Notes under the pieces: generated by a model
The model's input: the letters and a program-made list of their open reading frames with translations, nothing else
Database searches by the model: none
What the model was told of the DNA's origin: nothing
NCBI RefSeq assembly: GCF_900102815.1
Contig: NZ_FNGF01000003.1
Location: 558,001-622,000, forward strand
Origin: Glycomyces sambucus
GTDB lineage: Bacteria > Actinomycetota > Actinomycetes > Mycobacteriales > Micromonosporaceae
Direction: 5' to 3'
DNA length: 64,000 bases
Translations under genes and position numbers: made by a program
Shown: in pieces, positions 9,895 to 18,087 of the stretch
How the letters are laid out: the number at the start of each line of letters is the position of its first letter
Numbering within the stretch: position 1 is the first letter of the stretch

Positions 9895-9924
9895 AGGCCC
9901 GGTCCCCCTGCCGGGACCGGGCCT
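9895..9924. terminator. Bidirectional terminator hairpin
   Basis: A perfect 12-bp stem (AGGCCCGGTCCC against GGGACCGGGCCT) with a 6-nt loop lies between the convergent genes ending at 9684 and 9938. Confidence 0.75.
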
Positions 9925-9937
9925 TCGCCGACGACTC

Positions 9938-11092
9938 CTACTCGTACCGGTCGTCGGCGGCCTTCGCGATGCCCCAGACGTCCTCGTCCGGGTCCTCGAA
10001 AAGCTTCGATTCGCGCGCGGTCTCGTCGTCCGAGCCGCCGCCCGCACCGCGCGCCCCGCCGCCCGCCATGCCCGCGCCGCCGGAGCCCGTACCGGTCCCG
10101 GCGGCGACGGCCCCGCCGCCCGGGACGCCGGCAGCGGCGGCACCCACCGCCCCGCCCGCCCCGGCGCCGAGCGCACCCGTGGCGAGGCCGCCCGCGCCCG
10201 GGCCGGAGCCCGGACCAGCACCGCCGCCGAGGCCGCCGCCAGAGGCGAGGCCGCCGGAGAGGTCGTCGGGGTCGGCGAGTTCGGAGGCGTCCCAAGGGTT
10301 CTCGAGGTCGGGAACCTTCGGCTGGGCGAGGTCGTCCATGCCCGCGGGGGTCTCGGGTGTCGTCGGCTGCTGAGCCTCGGACTGCGGCGACTCCTGGCCT
10401 GGCTCCTCCTGCTCCGCTTCCTCCTCGGGCTCCTCGGGCTCCTCCTCCGATTCCTCTGCCGGCTCCTCCTCGGCGCCCTCCTCCCCGGGGTCCCCGCCCG
10501 CGGAGTGGTCCTCGGCCATGGCGTTCATGCTGCGGTCGTCGCCCGCGCCCGTCTTGTCCTCCAACGGCTTCAGGAGGTCGGCCGCCGCGGCGACCGCGGC
10601 ACCGGCCGTCGCGTCGGCGGCGTTCACGAGCGTCGTCAGGGCCTGGAGCCCGAGCGTCCCGGCGAGCGCCTGCGCCTGGAGCGCGGCCTCGATGAGGCCC
10701 CCGAACGGCCCGGCCATCGCGATCGCCGTGCGCTGCAAGGCCCCGAGGGTCACCAGCGGCGCGGGCTGCACGTCGAACCCGAGCGCCTTCAGCCCGGTGT
10801 CGGCCGCCCGCAGCAGCGTGCACTCGGTGAGCATCTGCCCGCCGGCCGCGGCGAGGCTCCCGGCGGTCGCCGTGATCTCGCCGATCACCTGCGCCAGATG
10901 CGCGGTGACGTTGCCGACCTCGCCGTTGAAGGCGTCGTTGGCGGTGTCGCGCCAGTGCGCGTTGATGTCGGCCACCTTCCGGCCGTAGTCGGTCTGCTGG
11001 GTCGCGAGGTCCGCCGCGGCCGCGGCCATCTCGGCGGCGTAGGCGACGAACTCGGAGGGGTCCGCCGCGAGGGCGTCCTGGTACGTGGGCAT
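9938..11092 (-). CDS. WXG100-like ESX substrate candidate with a disordered tail
   Basis: 384 residues. The first ~190 residues are Ala-rich helices with a WXG-type turn (AHWRDTANDAFNGEV, about 47-61), typical of type VII helical hairpins. Residues ~200-360 are low-complexity: an acidic EE/PEE run, then Gly/Ala repeats. The protein ends VWGIAKAADDRYE. It starts 9 nt after the stop of the EspC-like gene at 11102 and is probably co-transcribed and possibly co-secreted. It has no predicted signal peptide and no recognisable toxin domain. The family assignment rests on fold pattern and neighbourhood, not on a named domain. Confidence 0.6.
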   Translation of the reverse strand: MPTYQDALAADPSEFVAYAAEMAAAAADLATQQTDYGRKVADINAHWRDTANDAFNGEVGNVTAHLAQVIGEITATAGSLAAAGGQMLTECTLLRAADTGLKALGFDVQPAPLVTLGALQRTAIAMAGPFGGLIEAALQAQALAGTLGLQALTTLVNAADATAGAAVAAAADLLKPLEDKTGAGDDRSMNAMAEDHSAGGDPGEEGAEEEPAEESEEEPEEPEEEAEQEEPGQESPQSEAQQPTTPETPAGMDDLAQPKVPDLENPWDASELADPDDLSGGLASGGGLGGGAGPGSGPGAGGLATGALGAGAGGAVGAAAAGVPGGGAVAAGTGTGSGGAGMAGGGARGAGGGSDDETARESKLFEDPDEDVWGIAKAADDRYE

Positions 11093-11101
11093 CGTCCGCT
11101 C

Positions 11102-11425
11102 CTATCGCTGCGGGCCGGTCTGGATGCGGTTCCCGATGTCGCCGAAGCGGGTCCCGGTCGCCTGGTCGTTCGCCTCGGCGTCGTCGGCGCTGCCGACGAC
11201 CTGGTCCCCCTGCCACGCGAGGCGCCGCTCGACCCCGGTGGTCACCGCCGCGAGCGAGGTCTGCCAGCGCCGTCCCGCCTCGCCGGTGGCGAAGCCGCGG
11301 TTGCGGTCCGCGGCGGTCGCCGCCGGGCGCTCCACCCGCCTGGACGCGGCCTGGCCGCCGGGGGCCAGGGCGCGCAGGCCGGTGCCGCCCGCTCGCACGT
11401 CGTCGACGTCCATGTGCACGGTCAT
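11102..11425 (-). CDS. EspC/DUF2580-like ESX-associated protein
   Basis: 107 residues. The pattern DVDDVRAGGTGLRAL, NRGFATGEAGRRWQTSLAAV, then RFGDIGNRI resembles EspC-like (DUF2580) partners of ESX substrates, with one central Trp and an amphipathic helical hairpin. The start at 11425 has AAGGAGG six nt upstream; an internal ATG four codons later is possible. It is the first gene of a two-gene operon with the WXG-like gene. Small EspC/EsxA-type proteins usually escort larger partners through the EccC translocase, but no EccC is in the window. Confidence 0.65.
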   Translation of the reverse strand: MTVHMDVDDVRAGGTGLRALAPGGQAASRRVERPAATAADRNRGFATGEAGRRWQTSLAAVTTGVERRLAWQGDQVVGSADDAEANDQATGTRFGDIGNRIQTGPQR

Positions 11426-11480
11426 GGGTTCCTCCTTCGCTTCCGCACTCCCGGGCGGGCGCCCGGCGGCGTTGGGTGCA

Positions 11481-11511
11481 CTGTCGCCGCCGCGGCCACC
11501 GATCGGTCACC
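11481..11511 (-). promoter_or_regulatory. Promoter-like motif of the EspC-like/WXG operon (copy 2)
   Basis: On the minus strand GGTGACCGATCGGTGGCCG (11511 to 11493) repeats the motif upstream of 9010. With the same 18-nt gap, GTGACC is followed by GACAGT. The start codon at 11425 is 55 nt beyond that hexamer. Confidence 0.55.
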
Positions 11512-11609
11512 GCGCCCGGCGGGCGGCCCGATGACGGATGTGTGACGGTCGGGTCTTCCATGGGCCGCACGGAGACGAGGACCCCCGGGTCCACTCGGGA
11601 GGTGCTGTG

Positions 11610-13121
11610 ATGACCGACGACCTGTTCGCGACCGGCGACAGCGGCCTGGAGCCGCCGTCGTTCGGGTTCACGATCGCGTTCGGCGCCCCGGCGTCCGGCG
11701 GCGGCCGGGCCGGGTGCTCGGCCGGGGCGTGCCCGCATCCGGTGGCGCACCCGGCGGAGGAGGACTGGGTGCAGCTCGCGTCGGCGGTGCCGGTCGAGGG
11801 CCAGTCGGGGCGGTTGCGGCCGCGCTGCGAGGGGATGGCGTATCCGACGGAGGCCGACTTCCGGGCCGCGGTGGCGGCGGTGCGGCCGGAGGACGCGGAC
11901 GCGTTCTCACTGCAGCGCCTGCGGACCGGTTGGACGGCCGAGGTGGGCGAGCGGATCGCGGGCTGGCCGGAGCGGTTGCGGTCGAAGCTCGCGGTGCTCG
12001 CGGAGGGCTGGGCGGGGGACGACTTCGACGTGTTCGCGGAGCAGGCGGACCTGGCGCGGGCGCTCGTGGAGGGCGCACTCGACGACCTGGAGGGCGCCGC
12101 GGCGGAGCTGGAGCGCCGGGAGGCGGCGGTGTACACGCTCCAGGGCGGCGACTCGGGCGAGATCCCGTATCCGGCACCGCTGGTGGGGGTCGAGGGCGAG
12201 TGGTCGGACCTGGCGGCGCTGCACGTGCGGCCCGCGTGGTGGCACGGGGACTGCATCACCATGACGTGCGCGGAGGCGGAGCGGGCGCTGGAGCTGGCGG
12301 GGGCCGACCCGGGGCTGGCGTCTGAGGTGCGGGAGTTCGTGGAGGAGCGGGTCGGCGCGGGCCTGTCGGGGCTGGGCGCGCTGGTCGCGGACGTCAGGTC
12401 GCTGGCGGGCCAGGAGGCGAAGGAGGTCTTCGGGGCGCGGGTGGAGGCGGAGCTGGCGGCGTACGTGGAGCGGCAGCCGGCGATCGACGAGTCGATCACG
12501 GCGAAGCGGGACGGGCAGTCGGCGGAGTTCGCGGCCGTGGCGGTCACGGGCGAGGACCGGCCGTACCCCGCGAGCGCGGACGCGTCCTATATGGATCTCG
12601 TGGCGCCGGAGGCGGAGCGGCCGGCCGATCCGGTGGTGCCGCAGGCGGTGGAGGACCCGAGTCCGGTGCCGCCGGGCGGCGACGGTTCGGTCCGCGCGGA
12701 GGAGACCCCTTGGGAGCCTGCGGAGGACGATGACGACGAGGCCGTCTCGGGCGGCCTGGCGGGCGGCTCGGGCGGGTCGTTCGGGGCCGGCGGCGCGGCC
12801 AGTGCGGCGGGGGCGCTCGGGTCCGGTCCCGGGGGGCGCGGCGGCGCCGTCGCGGTGCCGGCGGGAGGCGTGCCGCAGGGGCTGTTCGGTCCGGCGGTGT
12901 CGCCGGGCGCGACGGCCGGCGGGACGGGCGCGGCCAAGGGCGGCGGGCTGTTCCACGGCCCGGGGCCTGCGGGGCAGCAGGTGCGGGCGGGCGGCGCGGA
13001 GGCCAAGGGCGGCAGGGCGAAGGCGGACGACGAGGACGAGGACGCGCCGCAGGACCTGGCCCGGCGCGAGACCGGGAACCCGTGGGGCTACGTGCGGCCC
13101 AACGAGGACCCCTACAACTGA
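11610..13121 (+). CDS. Large WXG-containing ESX substrate candidate
   Basis: 503 residues. A Cys-containing N-terminus (about 20-75) is followed by a helical region with a clear W-A-G motif (EGWAGDDFDVFAEQ, about 131-144). Further helices run to ~320 with a VRPAWWHGDC segment, and a Gly/Ala/Pro-rich, partly acidic tail fills ~330-503. The C-terminus, PWGYVRPNEDPYN, resembles that of the 9938 product (WG, a short spacer, D/E-x-Y). The ATG at 11610 has GGGAGG upstream. It is divergent from the EspC-like operon and 24 nt upstream of the next small gene. Function is unknown. Confidence 0.65.
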   Translation: MTDDLFATGDSGLEPPSFGFTIAFGAPASGGGRAGCSAGACPHPVAHPAEEDWVQLASAVPVEGQSGRLRPRCEGMAYPTEADFRAAVAAVRPEDADAFSLQRLRTGWTAEVGERIAGWPERLRSKLAVLAEGWAGDDFDVFAEQADLARALVEGALDDLEGAAAELERREAAVYTLQGGDSGEIPYPAPLVGVEGEWSDLAALHVRPAWWHGDCITMTCAEAERALELAGADPGLASEVREFVEERVGAGLSGLGALVADVRSLAGQEAKEVFGARVEAELAAYVERQPAIDESITAKRDGQSAEFAAVAVTGEDRPYPASADASYMDLVAPEAERPADPVVPQAVEDPSPVPPGGDGSVRAEETPWEPAEDDDDEAVSGGLAGGSGGSFGAGGAASAAGALGSGPGGRGGAVAVPAGGVPQGLFGPAVSPGATAGGTGAAKGGGLFHGPGPAGQQVRAGGAEAKGGRAKADDEDEDAPQDLARRETGNPWGYVRPNEDPYN

Positions 13122-13145
13122 TCCGCGGAGCGAAGGAGCGAGACC

Positions 13146-13448
13146 ATGGGCGAGCGCGTGTACGACCCGGCGGCGGTCGAGGAGTACCGGCTGTTCCTGC
13201 TGGAGCTGATCGACGAGCTGGAGGGCGAGGTGATCCCGGTGCTGGCCACCGGGACCCTGAGCCGGGCACCGGCGTTCGGGACCGCGCCGGGCGCGGCCGA
13301 CGCGGCGTCGCGGTACCTGGAGTTCCACGCCGCGATGTGGCGGAGCCTCCAGTACCTGCGGGGGACGCTGCACGGCCTGGAGTCGGCGCTCGCCGAGACC
13401 GAGGGTGGCGACTCGGGGTTCTTCTTCACCGTCGGGACCGTCGCTTAG
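13146..13448 (+). CDS. Small helical protein, partner of the WXG-like gene
   Basis: 100 residues, no signal peptide. Two amphipathic helices (YRLFLLELIDELEGEVIPVL and YLEFHAAMWRSLQYLRGTLHGL) flank a Gly/Ala/Pro turn, a size and layout like ESX small partners. It carries no W-x-G but has M-W-R in the second helix. AAGGAG sits 6 nt before the ATG. It lies 24 nt after the large WXG-like gene and just before a strong terminator, so the two form a closed two-gene operon that mirrors the one on the other strand. Confidence 0.65.
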   Translation: MGERVYDPAAVEEYRLFLLELIDELEGEVIPVLATGTLSRAPAFGTAPGAADAASRYLEFHAAMWRSLQYLRGTLHGLESALAETEGGDSGFFFTVGTVA

Positions 13449-13458
13449 GCGAGGGAGA

Positions 13459-13500
13459 CGGCTCGGGCCGCACCTCCTGGAGGAGGTGCGGCCCGAGCCG
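13459..13500. terminator. Strong bidirectional terminator
   Basis: A perfect 20-bp inverted repeat with a 2-nt centre lies between the convergent stops at 13448 and 13520. Confidence 0.85.
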
Positions 13501-13519
13501 TGCCACGGTCCGCGTGGTG

Positions 13520-15358
13520 CTAGAACGCCCCGTCGGGGAGGTCCATCGGGACCAGGTCGGCCGCTTCGACGATCTTGCGGTCGGCGGTGATCCGCGGGAG
13601 CACTTCGTGGGAGAAGAACTTCGCCGCGGCGACCTTGCCGCGGTAGAAGTCGTCGTCCGAACCGGCGTCGAGCTTGGCCTGGGCGACCTCGGCCTGGCGC
13701 AGCAGGAGCCAGCCGACGACGAGGTCGCCGACCGCCAGCAGCAGGCGCCGGGAGTGCAGCCCGACCTTGTACAGGTCGCGGGGCTCGTCGCCCATCGCGG
13801 CCATGAGCGAGGGCTGGAGCGCCTCGATGATGCCCTGGACGTCGCCGAGGGCGCGGAGCACGCGGGCGCGCACGTCGCCGAGGTCGGCGTGGCCGTCCTG
13901 CGTGGACTCCATGATCTCGCCGGCGACGGCCATGAGCGACTCGCCGTTGTCCTTGATGATCTTGCGGAACAGGAAGTCGAGGCTCTGGATGGCGGTGGTG
14001 CCCTCGTAGAGCGTGTCGATCTTCGCGTCGCGCACGTACTGCTCCAGCGGGTAGTCCTGGAGGTAGCCCGAGCCGCCGAAGGTCTGGAGCGACTCGGAGC
14101 TGAGCAGGTCGTAGGCGCGCTCGGAGCCGCAGCCCTTGACGAGCGGCAGGAGCAGGTCGTTGATCCGCTTGGCGGTCTCGGCCGCGTCCTCGTCGCCGTC
14201 GGCCTCGGCCAGGACGGCCTTGTCCTGCCAGGAGGCGGTGTACGCGACGAGCGCGCGCAGGCCCTCGGCGTAGGACTTCTGGAGCAGGAGCGAGCGGCGC
14301 ACGTCCGGGTGCTTGATGATCGGCACGCGCGGGGCGGTCTTGTCGGTCGACTGGAGCAGGTCGGCGCCCTGGATGCGGCTCTTGGCGTAGTCGAGCGCGT
14401 TCAGGTAGCCGGTGGAGAGCGTGGCGATGGCCTTGGTGCCCACCATCATCCGCGCGTACTCGATGATGAGGAACATCTGGCGGATGCCCTCGTGCTTGTC
14501 ACCGAGGAGCCAGCCCTTCGCGGGGGCCTTCTCGCCGAAGGTGAGCTCGGCGGTGGCCGAGACCTTGAGGCCCATCTTGTGCTCGATGTTGGTGACCTTG
14601 ACGCCGTTGCGCTCGCCGAGCTCGCCGGTGGCCGGGTCGAACAGGTACTTGGGCACGATGAACAGGCTCAGGCCCTTGGTGCCGGGGCCGCCGGCGCCGT
14701 CGACGCCCACGGGGCGGGCGAGGACGTAGTGGATGATGTTGTCGGTCATGTCCTGGTCGCCCGAGGTGATGAAGCGCTTGACGCCCTCGATGTGCCAGGA
14801 GCCGTCGGGCTGGAGCCGGGCCTTGGTGGTGCCGGCGCCGACGTCGGAGCCCGCGTCGGGCTCGGTGAGGACCATGGTCGCGCCCCAGCCCTTCTCGACG
14901 AAGAGCTTGGCCCACTCCTGCTGCTCGGCGGTGCCCTCGCGGTAGGCGCTGTGCGCGAACGAGGAGCCGGCGGCGTACATCCACAGGGCGGGGTTGGAGC
15001 CGAGCACGAGCTCGGCGAGGGACCACCAGAGCATGCGCGGCGCGGAGGTGCCGCCGAGGACCTCGGGGAGGTCCAGGCGCCAGTACTCGGCGTCGATGAA
15101 GGCCCGGTACGACTTCTTGAACGCCTCGGGGAGCGTCACCGACGCGGTGGACGCGTCGAAGACGGGCGGGTTGCGGTCGCCCTCGACGTAGCTGGAGGCC
15201 AGCTCGTTCTCGGCGAGGCGGGCCAGCTCCGCCAGGATCTCGCGGGCGGTGGCCTCGTCAAGGTCCGGGTAGACCTGGTGGTCGAGGATCTTGTCCGCTC
15301 CGAAGACCTCGAAGAGATTGAACTCCAGGTCTCGGAGGTTGTGGCGGAAGTGCGTCAT
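13520..15358 (-). CDS. Acyl-CoA dehydrogenase (FadE5-type, long form)
   Basis: 612 residues, longer than the usual ~380 because of N- and C-terminal extensions seen in the actinobacterial long-chain group. The core shows [13 protein letters not shown] (FAD/substrate loop, about 167-179), [14 protein letters not shown], and a [26 protein letters not shown] segment with IYEGT replaced by [13 protein letters not shown]. It would oxidise acyl-CoA to trans-2-enoyl-CoA in fatty-acid beta-oxidation with FAD. GGAGG precedes the ATG. A sigma-70-like promoter overlapped by two palindromes lies just upstream, so the gene is probably repressed by a TetR-type regulator not in this window. Confidence 0.92.
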   Translation of the reverse strand: MTHFRHNLRDLEFNLFEVFGADKILDHQVYPDLDEATAREILAELARLAENELASSYVEGDRNPPVFDASTASVTLPEAFKKSYRAFIDAEYWRLDLPEVLGGTSAPRMLWWSLAELVLGSNPALWMYAAGSSFAHSAYREGTAEQQEWAKLFVEKGWGATMVLTEPDAGSDVGAGTTKARLQPDGSWHIEGVKRFITSGDQDMTDNIIHYVLARPVGVDGAGGPGTKGLSLFIVPKYLFDPATGELGERNGVKVTNIEHKMGLKVSATAELTFGEKAPAKGWLLGDKHEGIRQMFLIIEYARMMVGTKAIATLSTGYLNALDYAKSRIQGADLLQSTDKTAPRVPIIKHPDVRRSLLLQKSYAEGLRALVAYTASWQDKAVLAEADGDEDAAETAKRINDLLLPLVKGCGSERAYDLLSSESLQTFGGSGYLQDYPLEQYVRDAKIDTLYEGTTAIQSLDFLFRKIIKDNGESLMAVAGEIMESTQDGHADLGDVRARVLRALGDVQGIIEALQPSLMAAMGDEPRDLYKVGLHSRRLLLAVGDLVVGWLLLRQAEVAQAKLDAGSDDDFYRGKVAAAKFFSHEVLPRITADRKIVEAADLVPMDLPDGAF

Positions 15359-15669
15359 TGCGGGTCCTCCATTACTCAGTGGTAACCCCCATCATATTAC
15401 CCGTCAGTAATCTGTTCAAGGATCCCGCGACCCCGCGCAGTTCGCCAGGCGTGTCGCGGTCGGATACCCGACACCGCGCCGCCCCGGGCGCCGCTCGATC
15501 GGGTGATCGTGGAGGTCTCCCCGCGCACGCCGTAACCGGCGCATTCGTGCCTCGTTGAACCGGGCATCAGACCGCTTGTGCGACTCCGCCCGCACCGGGC
15601 GGGACGAACCGACGAGCCCACCACCCGCACCACCGCGTCACCGCCGCGCCCCACCACCAGGAGCACCCC
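15359..15669. other. Intergenic region with no supported gene
   Basis: Apart from the acyl-CoA dehydrogenase promoter at its left end, I see no convincing reading frame or structure; the frames present have no ribosome-binding site. Confidence 0.5.
15372..15419 (-). promoter_or_regulatory. Promoter with two operators for the acyl-CoA dehydrogenase
   Basis: Minus-strand TTGAAC (15419-15414), a 17-nt spacer, then TATGAT (15396-15391). The spacer holds the palindrome ATTAC-N6-GTAAT (15396-15411). A second TTAC-N6-GTAA (15372-15385) lies at the expected start of transcription. This is a classic repressor arrangement. Confidence 0.65.
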
Positions 15670-15807
15670 ATGATCCGAGCCGTCGCCTCCCAGCTCGCCG
15701 CCCGCGTCGGGCCCGCCTACATCGGCCGCCACCGCCGCGCGCGGCCCGTCCTCCACCGCGTCCTGCGCCTGCCCGTCCCGGCCCCCGTCCAGGAGGCCGC
15801 GCGGTGA
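15670..15807 (+). CDS. Possible 45-residue basic peptide
   Basis: The ATG at 15670 is preceded by CAGGAGC. The product is Arg/Val/Pro-rich (RHRRARPVLHRVLRLPVP) with no recognised domain. Its stop overlaps the GTG of the next tiny frame (GTGA), which would allow translational coupling. It was kept because of the two ribosome-binding sites, but it may be chance in GC-rich DNA. Confidence 0.3.
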   Translation: MIRAVASQLAARVGPAYIGRHRRARPVLHRVLRLPVPAPVQEAAR

Positions 15808-15902
15808 GCCGCCGGCTGCCCGTCAGGCTCACCAGGCGCCGCCGCGCCCGCTCCCGGCTCCTCGCCCTGCGGCGGTGCCGGATCGGGCGCCCGAGGGACT
15901 AG
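15804..15902 (+). CDS. Possible 32-residue arginine-rich peptide
   Basis: A GTG start lies 7 nt after AGGAGG and overlaps the previous stop. The product is about 40 percent Arg (RLTRRRRARSRLLALRR), like a nucleic-acid-binding or membrane-active peptide. Its stop overlaps the convergent phosphatase stop by four bases. Low confidence. Confidence 0.28.
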   Translation: MSRRLPVRLTRRRRARSRLLALRRCRIGRPRD

Positions 15903-17002
15903 TCCGCCCCCGGGCGGTAGTCCAGCAGCAGCAGCGCGATGTCGTCGGTCAGCGGACCGCCGACCCAGCGCCGCAGCGCCGTCTCCAGCGAGGCCAGGCC
16001 GTCGCCGGTGTTGCCGTGCCCGATGAGGCTCCACGCGCGCTCGCGGATCGGGAAGAACTCCCCGTCCTTGCGCGCCTCCGCGAGGCCGTCGGTGTACAGG
16101 AAGATCCGGTCCCCCGGCTGGAGCCGCACCGTCAGCTCCTGCGCCGACGGGCCCAGGCCCAGCGGCGGCGCCATCGACTCCGGTTCCAGGTAGGTCGCCA
16201 CCCCGTCGCGCACCAGCATGGGCGGCGGGTGGCCGCAGTTGAGGATCTCCAGGGTCCCGCCGCGCTCCTGGAGCAGGATCGCCGTCACGAAGTCCTCGTC
16301 GCCGCCGTTGCGCAGCACCGCGTGGTCGAGGTCGGCCACCATGCACCGCTGGTCCGGCCGCTCGAACGCCACGTGCCGGAACGAGCCCAGGACCGTCGAC
16401 GACAGCCGCACCGCGTCCAGGCCCTTCCCGCGCACGTCGCCGATGACGATCCGCACCCCGTACTCGGTGTCCAGGGCCTCGTACAGGTCCCCGCCGATCT
16501 CCGCGCCCGACCGGGCCGAGACGTAGCGGGCCGCGATGTCGAAGGGCCCCAAGCGCTCCCCGATCGGCCGCAGGATCGCCTGCTGCACCACCGAGGCGAG
16601 CTGCGCGAGCCGCCGCAGCCGGTCGTCGTCGCGCTCGCGCACGACCGCGACCGCCGCCGCGATCACCACCGCCACGGCCACCACCAGGAAGTCCACGCCG
16701 TGCCGGGCCACGCCCGACATCGAGAAGTCGTGCAGCATCCACAGGTACCCGAAGGCCAGCGCCATGCTCGCGGCCCCGACCCCGGCGACCCAGCGCCACG
16801 GCAGGAACGCGGAGGCCGCCAGCGGGGGCAGCGCCAGCCACGACACCGCGTGGGAGTCGTCGCGGACGGTCAGGCGCAGCCCGACCAGGACCACCACGAC
16901 CGCGAACGCGGCGGTGAACGCCGACCGCACGGACGGCGCGGACCAGCCCTTCCACAGGTCGCCCAGGGCCGGGGCCGGCCTGCGGCGCTGCGTAGTGCGC
17001 AT
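15899..17002 (-). CDS. Membrane PP2C-type (SpoIIE/RsbU) serine phosphatase
   Basis: 367 residues. Two to four membrane helices lie at about 35-135, followed by a short coiled coil (RERDDDRLRRLAQL) and a SpoIIE phosphatase domain. Metal-binding motifs are GAEIGGDLYEA, IGDVRGKGLDAV, LYTDGLAEARKDGEF and LTDDIALLLLD. Such enzymes dephosphorylate anti-sigma-factor antagonists and so control alternative sigma factors. No sensor (PAS/GAF) domain is present, so the membrane part may sense. The start at 17002 follows AAGGAGG by 11 nt. No antagonist or anti-sigma gene is adjacent. Confidence 0.88.
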   Translation of the reverse strand: MRTTQRRRPAPALGDLWKGWSAPSVRSAFTAAFAVVVVLVGLRLTVRDDSHAVSWLALPPLAASAFLPWRWVAGVGAASMALAFGYLWMLHDFSMSGVARHGVDFLVVAVAVVIAAAVAVVRERDDDRLRRLAQLASVVQQAILRPIGERLGPFDIAARYVSARSGAEIGGDLYEALDTEYGVRIVIGDVRGKGLDAVRLSSTVLGSFRHVAFERPDQRCMVADLDHAVLRNGGDEDFVTAILLQERGGTLEILNCGHPPPMLVRDGVATYLEPESMAPPLGLGPSAQELTVRLQPGDRIFLYTDGLAEARKDGEFFPIRERAWSLIGHGNTGDGLASLETALRRWVGGPLTDDIALLLLDYRPGAD

Positions 17003-17501
17003 GTGGATGCATGCCTCCTTCCCACCGGGTTCGCGGGCGCGCGCCCGCATGCGGCCGGAGGCCCCTCGTGGGGTCTCCGGTTCGGACGCGCCTGCGCCCG
17101 GCCCCCGGGAGGGCCGGAGGGGTTCGCCGCGCCCTCGCTGCGGCCGGGGGTGTCGTCAGCACCGGCCCCGGCCGTCGGCGGTGCGAAGCCCGGAGTGCCG
17201 GACCCGTTTCGACCATCGCCGTTGTGAAGATCGTAATGGTCGGCGCGGCGCTACCGGGCGTGGAGGACGTCGCCGCCCGGGTGACGGCGAAGTCGGTGCG
17301 TTCGGTCGAACGTAGGCGCCGAACGGGCCCGGGAACATCCTCCGTTCGGACAGGGTTTCGGGGCCCTGAACTGGGGCGGCGCCCGGAGGGCCCGCGCGGC
17401 GCGGGCACCGTCCGCGGCCTGCGGCGGGATCCGGACGGCCCGTCCCGAACGTGACGAAAAGCGCTGGCGCGGTGACGGGCGGTCGTGCGAGTCTTGGGGC
17501 C
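17003..17501. other. 500-bp intergenic region, no gene seen
   Basis: The region lies between two divergent genes. There is one less GC-rich island (TTGTGAAGATCGTAATGG, near 17223-17240) that may hold promoter elements. Frames across it lack ribosome-binding sites and look like GC-driven chance frames. Confidence 0.45.
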
Positions 17502-17975
17502 GTGCAGTTCACGCTTTCCAGAACCCCCTACGGCAGCCCGGTCGCGCGCGCCCTGTGCGACGAGGTGCAGGCCGAGTACGTCCAGCGCTACGGCTCCGGT
17601 GACATGACCGAGCTCGCCGACGCCGACTTCGCCCCGCCGAACGGCGACTTCCTGGTGGCCTACGGCGAGGACGGCGAGCCGGCCGGCTGCGGCGGTTGGC
17701 GCTCGCACGGCGAGGACGCCGAGATGAAGCGCGTGTTCGTGCGGGCCTCGGCGCGGCGCCAGGGCCTCGCGAAGCGGATCGTGGCGGCGGTCGAGGCGTC
17801 CGCGGCGGAGGCCGGCCGCAAGCGCGTGATCCTGGAGACCGGGCCGCGCCAGCCCGAGGCGGTCGCGATGTACGAGCTGCTGGGCTACACGCCCGTGCCG
17901 GGGTTCGGGTACTACTCCGCGGAGGACGGCTCGATCCACCTCGGCAAGGAGCTCGCGAGCGACCTTCCACACTAG
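17502..17975 (+). CDS. GNAT-family N-acetyltransferase
   Basis: 157 residues. The acetyl-CoA loop is VRASARRQGLAKRIVAAVE (motif A, Q/R-x-x-G-L/x), followed by RVILETGPRQPEAVAMYELLGY (motif B). The substrate cannot be told. The GTG at 17502 is preferred over one 17 codons upstream because family members begin near here and GAGTCT stands 7 nt upstream, as in a leaderless transcript. It is monocistronic, ending about 110 bp before the protease gene. Confidence 0.82.
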   Translation: MQFTLSRTPYGSPVARALCDEVQAEYVQRYGSGDMTELADADFAPPNGDFLVAYGEDGEPAGCGGWRSHGEDAEMKRVFVRASARRQGLAKRIVAAVEASAAEAGRKRVILETGPRQPEAVAMYELLGYTPVPGFGYYSAEDGSIHLGKELASDLPH

Positions 17976-18057
17976 TTCACTGAATTGCCGACGCAAGCGG
18001 CACGCAACCACTAAAGCCGCTGATGGCGCCTTTCGGACAGGAGAGACCGAACGGTCT
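17976..18057 (+). promoter_or_regulatory. Upstream region of trypsin 1
   Basis: TTCACTGAA at 17976-17984 lies 112 bp before the start. The same 9-mer lies 110 bp before the start of the second protease gene. A perfect palindrome AGACCG-AA-CGGTCT follows at 18044-18057. Confidence 0.45.
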
Positions 18058-18087
18058 TTTCCGAACCTCCACCCCGAAAGGATCAAA

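Noticed and set aside
10505..11545. A 346-codon plus-strand frame across the EspC/WXG operon
   Set aside because: Antisense to two genes with good ribosome-binding sites and expected fold patterns; product is a GC-type Arg/Gly/Val sequence.
15397..15756. A 119-codon minus-strand frame upstream of the acyl-CoA dehydrogenase
   Set aside because: It runs through the promoter and operators, has no ribosome-binding site and no recognisable domain.
18044..18057. AGACCG-AA-CGGTCT followed by TTTT as a terminator of the GNAT gene
   Set aside because: The stem is only 6 bp with a 2-nt loop and lies close to the protease start; an operator is as likely, so it was listed only as part of that upstream region.
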